NCBI GenBank assembly: GCA_017559825.1
Contig: JAFYQR010000196.1
Location: forward strand, 1-52,233
Direction: 5' to 3'
DNA length: 52,233 nt
Source of the DNA: Thermoguttaceae bacterium
GTDB taxonomy: Bacteria > Planctomycetota > Planctomycetia > Pirellulales > Thermoguttaceae
Shown: positions 45,420 through 52,233 of the stretch, piece by piece
Position numbering within the stretch: position 1 is the first letter of the stretch
Layout: each line of letters starts with the position of its first letter
Made by a program: the position numbers and the translations under genes
The notes under the pieces: generated by a model
What the model was told of the DNA's origin: nothing
The model's database searches: none
The model's input: only the letters and a program-made list of their open reading frames with translations

Positions 45420-46736
45420 ATGCAAGCTTTTCGTTTCGGCGCCGTCGGGCGTCGTTTCTCGTCGGCTTCGCGTTTGCCGATTTGCGCCGTCGCGGTTTGT
45501 TCCGCTCTCGTCGCGTTTTCCGGTTGCGAACAACTCGACTCGACGTTGGTTAAACTCGGTTTGAAAAAGAGCTCCGCCGAAGCAGGGCCGGACGTTCGAT
45601 CCGCCGAGCCGAAAATTCCGCAAATCGGCGTTTATACGGTGAAGACGGAAGCCGTTCCGTTGACCCTCGAACTGCCGGGTCGCACCGCCGCGTTCAACGT
45701 CGCGGAAGTTCGTCCGCAAGTCAGCGGGCTCGTTAAGGAACGCAAGTTCGAGGAAGGCTCCGCGGTCGAAAAAGACCAACAGCTCTACCAAATCGACGAA
45801 GATATTTACGTTCAAAACCTTGCGAAAGCGGAAGCGCAAGTCGTTCTTTGGACGAAACAAGAAGAGCGCGTTCGCAAACTCGTCGAAGGCAACGCGACGA
45901 GCCAACAAAACGTCGACACGACCGACTCTTCGCTCGCCAACGCCAAGGCCGACCTTGAGCTCGCGAAGTTGAACGTCAAGTACTGCCGCGTCGAAGCGCC
46001 GATTTCCGGTCGCGTCGGTTTCTCGAAGGTTACCGAAGGCGCGCTCGTTACGACCGGCCAAGGCGTCGCGATGACGACGATTCAACAAATCGACAAAATT
46101 TACGTCGATTTGAAACCGTCCGTCGCGTCGGCGCTCGCGACGCTTCATCCGCAAGACGGCGAAACGCTTTGCCCGTATTTCCAAGGCGCGAAGGTCGAAA
46201 TCGAGCTTGAAGACGGAACGCGTTATCCGCTGACCGGAACGGTCGAGCGCGTCGACAACTCCGTCGAAGCGTCGGTCGGGACGGTCGCCGTCCGCGCGGT
46301 TTTCGACAACCCGAACTGGAAAGACCTGAACGGCGCTCTCCTGCCGGGGATGTTCGTCCGCGCGTTCGTTACTTACGGGGAACGTCCGAACGGGATTCTC
46401 ATTCCGCAACAAGGCCTCTTCCGCAACGCCAAGGGCGAGCCTTACGTTTGGGTCGTCGACGCGGCCAACAAAACGACGCAACGCCCGATCGTCTCCGAAC
46501 GAACGCTCGGCGGCGCGGCGGTCGTCGACTCCGGACTCCAAGCGGGCGACCGTATCGTCGTCGAAGGCGTCCAATTCATCAGCCAAGACGCCGAAGTCGC
46601 GCCGACCGAAGCGAGCGTTCCGGTGATTCGCGACTTCGAACAAGCCGCGTCCGCCGCCGTCGCTCCGGTTCAAGCCGAAGCGCCCGCCGCCGAAGCCGCG
46701 CCGGTTCAAGCCGAAGCCCCGGCGCAAGCCGAGTAA
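45420..46736 (+). CDS. RND efflux periplasmic adaptor lipoprotein (AcrA/MexA family)
   Basis: 438 residues with a lipoprotein signal; lipobox VAFSGC puts the acylated Cys at 36. Adaptor modules follow: LPGRTAAFNVAEVRPQVSGL and the lipoyl half-motif EEGSAVEKDQQLYQIDE, a coiled-coil hairpin at about 130-190 (AKAEAQVVLWTKQEERVRKL), YCRVEAPISGRVGFSKVTEG, then the beta-barrel and membrane-proximal domains. The C-terminal 45 residues are an Ala-Pro-Gln-Glu-rich repeat (VQAEAPAAEAAPVQAEAPAQ), not needed in the family. It joins the inner-membrane pump to an outer-membrane channel. The pump gene follows after 19 bases. No TolC-type gene is in the window. Confidence 0.93.
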   Translation: MQAFRFGAVGRRFSSASRLPICAVAVCSALVAFSGCEQLDSTLVKLGLKKSSAEAGPDVRSAEPKIPQIGVYTVKTEAVPLTLELPGRTAAFNVAEVRPQVSGLVKERKFEEGSAVEKDQQLYQIDEDIYVQNLAKAEAQVVLWTKQEERVRKLVEGNATSQQNVDTTDSSLANAKADLELAKLNVKYCRVEAPISGRVGFSKVTEGALVTTGQGVAMTTIQQIDKIYVDLKPSVASALATLHPQDGETLCPYFQGAKVEIELEDGTRYPLTGTVERVDNSVEASVGTVAVRAVFDNPNWKDLNGALLPGMFVRAFVTYGERPNGILIPQQGLFRNAKGEPYVWVVDAANKTTQRPIVSERTLGGAAVVDSGLQAGDRIVVEGVQFISQDAEVAPTEASVPVIRDFEQAASAAVAPVQAEAPAAEAAPVQAEAPAQAE

Positions 46737-46755
46737 TCGCGACGGGAGGTGAAAA

Positions 46756-49700
46756 GTGTCTCATTTTTTCATTGAGCGGCCTATTTTCGCTTGGGTCGTC
46801 GCGATCCTGATTATGTTGGCCGGGGCGCTGTCGATCGTCGGTTTGCCGATTTCGCAGTACCCGAACGTCGCGCCGACGGCGATCGCCGTCAACGGGTTTT
46901 ATCCGGGCGCGTCCACCGAAACGATCCGCGACTCCGTCGTTCAGATCGTCGAGCAACAAATGACGGGGCTCGACGGCTACCGCTATATGGACTCGTCGAG
47001 TTCCGCGAACGGTATGTTCGAAATCATCATCACGTTCGAACAAGGAACCGACCCGGATATCGCGCAGGTTCAAGTGCAGAACAAACTCGCGCTCGCGACC
47101 CCGCTCCTTCCGGCGGAAGTCCAAGCGCAAGGGATGAGCGTCGACAAGCAACAAATCAACTTCTTCCTCATCGTCGCGCTGTACAGCGAAGACGGCTCCC
47201 TCGACGAAAGCGACTTGGGCGACCTTATCGAATCGTCGTTGAAGGAGACGGTCGGGCGCGTCGACGGCGTCGGGTACGTCCAAGTCTTCGGCGGTCAGTA
47301 CGGGATGCGTATTTGGCTCAAACCGGACAAACTTCGAAGCTACAATATGACGCCGCAAGACGTGTTGGCCGCGGTGAAAGAGCAAAACGTCCAAGTTTCC
47401 GCCGGGCGTCTCGCGGGCGACCCGACCGTCCAAGGCGCGCAATTCACCGCCACGATGGTCGCGACGAGCCGCATGACCTCGAAGGAAGAGTTCGAAAACA
47501 TCTTGATTCGCACGAATCCGGACGGCTCGCAAGTGCGCCTCTCGGACGTCGCCGATCTCGAACTCGGACGCGAAAAATACGGCTTCAGCTCGCGCGTCGG
47601 CGCCGTTACGGAAGACGAAGAAACCGGAGAAACGATCGCGAAGGCTTACCCGGGGTGCGGGATGGCGCTGCGTTTGTCCGCCGGCGCGAACGTCTTGGAA
47701 ACGACGAAAGAAGTCAAGAAGCGCGTCGAAGAAGCGTCGAAATTCTTCCCGCCGGGCGTCAAAATCGCTTACGCGAACGAAAACGCGCCGGTCGTCGAAG
47801 AGTCGATCGAGAAGGTCGCGCACACGCTGGTCGAGGCGATCGTTTTGGTTTTCGGCGTTATGTTCCTCTTCCTGCAACGCTTCCGCGTTACGTTGATTCC
47901 GACGTTCGCGGTTCCGGTCGTGTTGTTGGGGACGTTCGGCGTCATTTACGCTTGCGGGATGTCGCTTAACGTTATCATTATGTTCGCGTTGACGTTGGCG
48001 ATCGGTCTTTTGGTCGACGACGCGATCGTCGTCGTCGAGAACGTCGAGCGTTTGATGAGCGAAGAAGGCTTGGGCGCGAAAGAAGCGACGAAGAAGACGA
48101 TGGACCAAATCCAAGGCGCGCTCGTCGGCGTCGGCGCCGTCATCTGCGCGGTCTTCCTTCCGACGTCCTTCTTCGGCGGGTCGACCGGCGTTATTTACCG
48201 TCAGTTCTCGGTCGCGATTATTTCCGCGATGACGCTGTCGGTCTTTATCGCGTTGACGTTCACCCCGGCGCTCTGCGCGACGATGCTGAAATCGCACGGC
48301 AAAAAGCGTTTCGACCTGTTCGGCCTGCTGTTCGGTTGGTTCTTTAAAGCCTTCAACTTCGGCTTTAACGCTTGCTCCGCCGGTTACGGTCGCTCGGTTG
48401 GCTACATCGTTCGCCGTCGTTTGCGCTTTATGGTTCTCTTCGTCTTGATCGTCTTGGCGGTCGCGCGGTTGTATCCGCAGATGCCGACGGCGTTCCTCCC
48501 GGACGAAGACCAAGGGACGCTCTTCGTGCAAGCGCAACTTCCGGAAGGGTCGAGCCAAGAACGCACCGAAGAGGTGGTCGCGCACATCACCGACACGCTC
48601 TTGGCCAACGAAGCGGACTCGGTGCAAACGATCTTCGAAGTCACCGGCTTTAGCTTCTCCGGGATGAACCCGAACTCCGCGATTTGCTTCGTCGGTTTGA
48701 AACCGTTTAGCGAACGCCAAGGGGAAGGGCAAGACGTTTACTCCATTCGCGACCGACTGATGGGCGCGTTGGCCGGCTACAACAAGGCGCAAATCACGCC
48801 GATCGTTCCGCCGTCGATTATGGAGCTTGGGACCGCGTCCGGTTTGGAATTCTTCCTGCAAGACCAAGCGGCGGTCGGCCACAACGAATTTAACAAGATT
48901 CAGGGCCAATTCCTCGGCGCGTTGATGCAAAGCGGCAAGTTCGCGGTCGCGTTCCCGAACGCTCTCCCGGACGAAGCGCAGTACAAGATCGACGTCGACC
49001 CCGAAAAAGTCCGCGCGATGAAGATGACGCTGACCGACGTCAACAACGTCCTTTCGATCGCGCTCGGCTCGGCTTACGTCAACGACTTTGTCGACCGCGG
49101 CCGCGTCAAAAAGGTTTACGCGCAGGGCGAACCGTCGTCCCGCGTCAACCCGGTCGACTTGGAAAAATGGCACGCGCGCAACGCCGACGGGCAAATGGTT
49201 CCGTTCTCGGCGTTCGCTTCCGGACGTTGGATCAACGGCGCGCCGAAGTTGGCTCGTTTTAACGGCGTCGAAAGCGTCAAGTTCACCGCGATTCCGCTTC
49301 CGGGGATCAGCACCGGGGACGCGATGAAGGTCGTCGAAGATATCGTCGAGAACCAACTTCCGCAGGGCGTCGGGTTGAGCTATTCCGGGATTTCTTACGA
49401 AGAGCGTCAAGCCGGTTCGCAAACGGGCCGTTTGTACGCGCTCGCGATGATCGTCGTTTTCCTTTGTTTGGCGGCGCTTTACGAAAGCTGGTCGGTTCCG
49501 ATCTCGATCGCGATGGTCGTTCCGTTCGGCGCGCTCGGCGCGATTTTGGCGACGCTCAACAGCGGGCTTTCGAACGACGTCTTCTTCCAAATCGGTTTGT
49601 TGACCGTTATGGGGCTGTCGGCGAAGAACGCGATTTTGATCGTCGAGTTCGCGAAGCAGATGGTCGAGAAGGAGAACGTTCCGCTCTTGAAAGCGGCGGT

Positions 49701-49977
49701 GATCGCGTCGAAACTGCGTTTGCGTCCGATTATTATGACGTCGATGGCGTTCGCGCTCGGCGTCGTGCCGATGGTCAAGGCGCACGGCGCGAGCGCGGTC
49801 AGCCAACAATCGCTCGGGACGTGCGTTCTCGGCGGGACGTTGGCCGCGACGTTCTTGGCGATCTTCTTCGTTCCGCTCTTCTACGTCTTCGTCGTCGGCG
49901 TCTTCAACCGCAAGTTGCTGTATCCGCCGAAGAATAAAGCGAGCGAGCAAAACGCCGACGTTAGCGCGAGCGCCTGA
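46756..49977 (+). CDS. RND efflux pump inner-membrane subunit (HAE1/AcrB family)
   Basis: 1073 residues starting with GTG at 46756, supported by GGGAGGTG eight bases upstream. Family landmarks: FFIERPIFAWVVAILIML at the N-terminus, GLPISQYPNVAPTAIAV, the proton-relay Asp pair in AIGLLVDDAIVVVENVERLM (helix 4), and GLSAKNAILIVEFAKQMVE plus RLRPIIMTSMAFALGVVPM in the second half. Twelve membrane helices and two large periplasmic porter loops are present. Hydrophobic drugs, bile salts or dyes are usual HAE1 substrates; which apply here is unknown. It is co-transcribed with the adaptor and ends at a strong terminator at 50016-50051. Not one TTA, CTA or TCA codon occurs over more than 1000 codons. 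Confidence 0.96.
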   Translation: MSHFFIERPIFAWVVAILIMLAGALSIVGLPISQYPNVAPTAIAVNGFYPGASTETIRDSVVQIVEQQMTGLDGYRYMDSSSSANGMFEIIITFEQGTDPDIAQVQVQNKLALATPLLPAEVQAQGMSVDKQQINFFLIVALYSEDGSLDESDLGDLIESSLKETVGRVDGVGYVQVFGGQYGMRIWLKPDKLRSYNMTPQDVLAAVKEQNVQVSAGRLAGDPTVQGAQFTATMVATSRMTSKEEFENILIRTNPDGSQVRLSDVADLELGREKYGFSSRVGAVTEDEETGETIAKAYPGCGMALRLSAGANVLETTKEVKKRVEEASKFFPPGVKIAYANENAPVVEESIEKVAHTLVEAIVLVFGVMFLFLQRFRVTLIPTFAVPVVLLGTFGVIYACGMSLNVIIMFALTLAIGLLVDDAIVVVENVERLMSEEGLGAKEATKKTMDQIQGALVGVGAVICAVFLPTSFFGGSTGVIYRQFSVAIISAMTLSVFIALTFTPALCATMLKSHGKKRFDLFGLLFGWFFKAFNFGFNACSAGYGRSVGYIVRRRLRFMVLFVLIVLAVARLYPQMPTAFLPDEDQGTLFVQAQLPEGSSQERTEEVVAHITDTLLANEADSVQTIFEVTGFSFSGMNPNSAICFVGLKPFSERQGEGQDVYSIRDRLMGALAGYNKAQITPIVPPSIMELGTASGLEFFLQDQAAVGHNEFNKIQGQFLGALMQSGKFAVAFPNALPDEAQYKIDVDPEKVRAMKMTLTDVNNVLSIALGSAYVNDFVDRGRVKKVYAQGEPSSRVNPVDLEKWHARNADGQMVPFSAFASGRWINGAPKLARFNGVESVKFTAIPLPGISTGDAMKVVEDIVENQLPQGVGLSYSGISYEERQAGSQTGRLYALAMIVVFLCLAALYESWSVPISIAMVVPFGALGAILATLNSGLSNDVFFQIGLLTVMGLSAKNAILIVEFAKQMVEKENVPLLKAAVIASKLRLRPIIMTSMAFALGVVPMVKAHGASAVSQQSLGTCVLGGTLAATFLAIFFVPLFYVFVVGVFNRKLLYPPKNKASEQNADVSASA

Positions 49978-50015
49978 CGCGTTCGCCGTTAAAACGAGCG
50001 TTTAGAAACGAAACG

Positions 50016-50051
50016 AAACGGAGGTTCGAAGCGATTCGGGCCTCCGTTTTT
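50016..50051 (+). terminator. Intrinsic terminator of the RND operon
   Basis: AAACGGAGG at 50016-50024 pairs with CCTCCGTTT at 50041-50049, followed by further T residues. It lies 39 bases past the pump stop. Confidence 0.8.
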
Positions 50052-50221
50052 CGCGTTTGAGGGGAGCGTCGAGGTCGGTTTCGGAAAAATTTGCGGAAAA
50101 ATCGCGTTTCTCCGCTTTCCGAAAACGGCGAAGCGCGTAAAATAACGGTAAGCGCGGCGACGGCGGAGCGGTTGCGACGTTTCCGTTTTTTCGCGGACGG
50201 CGCTTTTTTCGCTTCGCGCTC

Positions 50222-50250
50222 TTGACGAGAAGCGTTCGAAAGATTATCCT
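50222..50250 (+). promoter_or_regulatory. Sigma70-like promoter of the UVR-motif gene
   Basis: TTGACG (50222-50227), 17-base spacer, TATCCT (50245-50250), about 105 bases before the ATG at 50362. The rest of the 384-bp gap 49978-50361 holds the RND terminator and nothing else clear. Confidence 0.5.
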
Positions 50251-50361
50251 TCCTTAGCGTTCACATTCGATTCGGCGACGCGTTCGAAGAGCCGACTCGA
50301 TTCACGACGGCGACCGGCGATTCGTCGGCTCGTCCGATCTCGACCCGATAAAGGCGACGTT

Positions 50362-50892
50362 ATGAAATGCCAAAAATGCGATAAAGTCGCGACGTTTCAC
50401 ATCACCGAAATGACCGATTCGCAGCCGGAAGAGCTGCATCTCTGCGACGAGCACGCTTACGAATATTTGCACGGTTCCAAAGCGAAAAGCGCCGACGAAG
50501 ACGCTTGTTCCTGCGACGATTGCGCCGACGTTTGCGAAATCGAAGACGAGGACGACGCGACGCTGAAAGAACTGACCGAAGACTTGATGGAAACCGATTT
50601 CCAGTCGTGTCCGTGTTGCGGGCTTGGGTTCCAAGAGTTCCGCAAGACCGGGCGCTTAGGGTGCGCGAACGACTATCGAGCGTTCCAAGACCGTATCGAA
50701 CCGTTCCTTTTAAGCGTTCACGGCGCGGACGAGCACGTCGGTAAGAGACCGAAACGACGCGGCTCCGTCGATTACGGCCCGACGCTCGTTCGCTTGCGCA
50801 ACGAGCTGACCGACGCCGTCGCGACCGAAGATTACGAGCGAGCGTCGATTTTGCGCGATAAAATTAAAGAGTTGACGCTCAAAACCGCTTGA
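50362..50892 (+). CDS. McsA-like UVR-motif zinc protein
   Basis: 176 residues. The N-terminus has a zinc-binding pattern, Cys3-x2-Cys6 with Cys28-x2-His31 (KCQKCDK, HLCDEH). An acidic Cys-rich linker follows (CSCDDCADVCEIEDEDD), then a second zinc site (Cys83, Cys85, Cys86 and Cys101). Residues 140-172 form a UVR motif helix pair: LVRLRNELTDAVATEDYERA, then ILRDKIKEL, as in UvrB, UvrC, ClpC and McsA. McsA activates the protein-arginine kinase McsB in Firmicutes; in planctomycetes similar genes often precede mcsB. Here the next gene is on the opposite strand, so no partner is adjacent. AAAGG site before ATG. Confidence 0.82.
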   Translation: MKCQKCDKVATFHITEMTDSQPEELHLCDEHAYEYLHGSKAKSADEDACSCDDCADVCEIEDEDDATLKELTEDLMETDFQSCPCCGLGFQEFRKTGRLGCANDYRAFQDRIEPFLLSVHGADEHVGKRPKRRGSVDYGPTLVRLRNELTDAVATEDYERASILRDKIKELTLKTA

Positions 50893-50913
50893 CGCAAAGC
50901 GCGTTTAAAAACG

Positions 50914-50959
50914 AAAAAACGCCGCGTTCGATTCGATTTCCCGTTTCGATCGCGGCGTT
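50914..50959. terminator. Terminator between convergent genes
   Basis: AACGCCGCG at 50918-50926 pairs with CGCGGCGTT at 50951-50959 around a 24-base loop. On the minus strand the stem runs into TTTTTT (50919-50914), ending the hypothetical membrane gene; on the plus strand the tail is TTTCGTCTT. Confidence 0.65.
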
Positions 50960-50979
50960 TCGTCTTGGAATACAAACGT

Positions 50980-52041
50980 TTAGAGCGACGGCGTTTCGGC
51001 GCGCGGCGTTCCGAAAAAGAAACGTCGGGCCGCGTCGAGCGTTCGAGCGCCGAAGTCGCGAGCGGCGGGGCGAGTCGATTCTTCCGCCGCGAGTTTTCGA
51101 GCGCGAGGCGGTTTCGGCGGCGCGATTTGTCCGAGCGGCGTCTCTTGCGCGGCGATCGTCGCGACGATTAAGTCTTTAAACCAAAGCGTTTTCGCGAGTT
51201 CCTCCGGTTCTTCGAACTCGTTCCAGCTCGCGACGGTCTTTTCAAACTCGGCGAGCAGGGCGGTTCGCGACGCGTCGGTTTGAATTTTACCGTAAAGCTC
51301 TTGCCAACCGAGAAGTTCGTCGACGATCGCTTCGAGTCGCGTCTCTTTTTCGGCGTCCGGCGCCGCGTCGTAATCTCGGCGTTTCGCGACGAACCACTGC
51401 ATAACGAGGAGGCGAATGTTTTTCTCGACGGCGGACGTTTTCTCGACGGCGCCGTTCTTTTGCGCGTCTCGACTCGCGTTCCAACGTTCGAGGAGCGCCG
51501 GCCCGGGCCGAACCTCGTCTGAGAGAACGAAATCGCTTGCAATCGGCGAATCGGCGCTTCGCGGCGCGACGTAATAATCGAGTCGCATCACCGGAAGCCG
51601 CTCGGCGGTCTTCGCTTTTTCGCTCGTCGCGTTCGAATCGTCGCGTTTCGCGAAAAATCGATTCGCGAAACGCTTCGCTTGCTCCGGAATTTCAAGTTTT
51701 TCCGGCTCGACGACGCCGTTTTCGTCTTCGAGCGTTTCGACGTAACGCTCGAAGAGCCGCTCGCGAGTTTCCGGCGTTTCGACGCTCAAATCCCGCAGCG
51801 CGAGCCAGCCGACGAGCTTGCCGGGCGACGCGGTTTCGACGTCGATCGGTTGCGAAACGTTGCGCCAATAAAGGAAACCGACGACCGCGGCCCCCGTGCC
51901 GACGAGCGCCGAGAGGAGCGCGAGCGTTCGAACGAGGCGGCTGAGACAACCGCTTCGCGTCGGGCGGAGATACGGATCCGACGTCGAATCGTCGAGGCGT
52001 TCTTGGGATGCGTCGATAGGTTCGTTAAACGGCGTTTTCAA
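50980..52041 (-). CDS. Hypothetical single-pass membrane protein
   Basis: 353 residues. The first 30 residues are hydrophilic and acidic, followed by one membrane segment at about 37-60 (RTLALLSALVGTGAAVVGFLY). The remainder is soluble, highly charged and mostly helical, with Glu/Lys/Arg-rich stretches (EEPEELAKTLWFKDLIVATI) and no motif I recognise. The C-terminal 50 residues are low-complexity (PPKPPRARKLAAEESTRP). Topology is probably N-in with a large periplasmic part. Codon use is like the neighbouring genes, so it is likely native. It is the last gene on the minus strand and ends at a terminator shared with the UVR-motif gene. Function unknown. Confidence 0.7.
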   Translation of the reverse strand: MKTPFNEPIDASQERLDDSTSDPYLRPTRSGCLSRLVRTLALLSALVGTGAAVVGFLYWRNVSQPIDVETASPGKLVGWLALRDLSVETPETRERLFERYVETLEDENGVVEPEKLEIPEQAKRFANRFFAKRDDSNATSEKAKTAERLPVMRLDYYVAPRSADSPIASDFVLSDEVRPGPALLERWNASRDAQKNGAVEKTSAVEKNIRLLVMQWFVAKRRDYDAAPDAEKETRLEAIVDELLGWQELYGKIQTDASRTALLAEFEKTVASWNEFEEPEELAKTLWFKDLIVATIAAQETPLGQIAPPKPPRARKLAAEESTRPAARDFGARTLDAARRFFFGTPRAETPSL

Positions 52042-52158
52042 GCGTCGGCCTCGCCTTCTTTTTCAACGGAACCGCCCGTCGTCGTCCGCGGGCGGTTCGG
52101 CTCGTCGCGAAATTTGTCGCAAAGCGTTCGAAGTTTTGCGAAAATAGCGCGAAGAGGC

Positions 52159-52187
52159 TTCCTTTTTTGCAAATTTTTCGTTATAAT
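52159..52187 (+). promoter_or_regulatory. Possible promoter for a gene beyond the window
   Basis: A perfect TATAAT at 52182-52187 is preceded at 17 bases by TTCCTT (52159-52164), a weak -35. The next 46 bases contain no start codon with a clear ribosome-binding site before the window ends. Confidence 0.45.
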
Positions 52188-52233
52188 GGACGGGGGCGAC
52201 CGCGCGTTTTGCCGCCGCGAGTCGACCGGTTCG

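Noticed and set aside
46579..49950. An 1123-codon open frame antisense to the RND pump gene
   Set aside because: It is codon-aligned with the pump gene and open only because the gene avoids TTA, CTA and TCA codons. The translation is Arg/Asp-rich low-complexity sequence with no family features.

Overview
The window is high-GC bacterial chromosome, about 36 protein genes, no rRNA or tRNA seen, and no insertion sequence, phage or CRISPR. Gene content and style (a protein related to hydrazine synthase alpha fused to a sugar-binding domain, many secreted carbohydrate-active proteins, a DUF4832 protein, a UVR-motif zinc protein, small planctomycete-type proteins) point to a Planctomycetota member, probably of the Pirellulales/Thermoguttaceae type. 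The oxygen-sensitive glycyl-radical enzyme with its activase suggests an anaerobic or gut-like life style. This taxonomy is inference from protein families, not from a marker-gene comparison.

Layout. (1) 1-2.4 kb, minus strand: a truncated crotonase-family gene translationally coupled to a XerC/XerD-type recombinase, and a small 88-residue protein. (2) 2.8-3.6 kb, plus strand: a YmdB-type phosphodiesterase, closed by a bidirectional terminator. (3) 3.7-18.3 kb, minus strand: an accessory saccharolytic region. It holds a sugar isomerase/epimerase-like protein, a secreted GH2 glycosidase, an HzsA-related NPCBM/beta-propeller/dihaem protein, a secreted SMP-30-like propeller protein, and a probable operon of MFS sugar transporter, glycyl-radical enzyme, radical-SAM activase and secreted alpha/beta hydrolase. 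A 3'-end fragment of the transporter is duplicated between the transporter and the radical enzyme. Several of these units have their own sigma70-like promoter and terminator. (4) 18.4-25.9 kb, minus strand: U32-family protein, TPR protein, gyrB and a DUF721 (DciA-like) gene behind a promoter that carries a palindrome. (5) 26-30 kb: miaA, an LpoB-like lipoprotein, a FtsQ/POTRA-like membrane protein and a FlgM-like anti-sigma factor, followed by about 0.7 kb without a convincing gene. (6) 30-37 kb, minus strand: housekeeping block rpmE-prfA-prmC-accB-accC, then dapB and a LysR regulator. (7) 37.4-43 kb, plus strand: Tat-exported split-Soret-type dihaem cytochrome, nadB, a Ca2+/Na+ exchanger and a secreted DUF4832 protein. 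(8) 43-50 kb: recQ (minus), divergent from an RND efflux adaptor/pump operon (plus). (9) 50-52 kb: a McsA-like UVR-motif protein and a one-TM hypothetical protein.

How it fits together. The accessory block reads as a polysaccharide/oligosaccharide scavenging module: secreted glycosidase, hydrolase and propeller proteins act outside the cytoplasm, an MFS permease imports the product, and a radical enzyme of unassigned specificity processes it without oxygen. The most interesting candidates are that radical enzyme (active-site Cys-Trp-Glu rather than the usual Cys-Val-Glu), the HzsA-related dihaem protein, and the split-Soret cytochrome next to L-aspartate oxidase. Codon use strongly avoids TTA, CTA and TCA, which leaves very long but meaningless antisense reading frames throughout.
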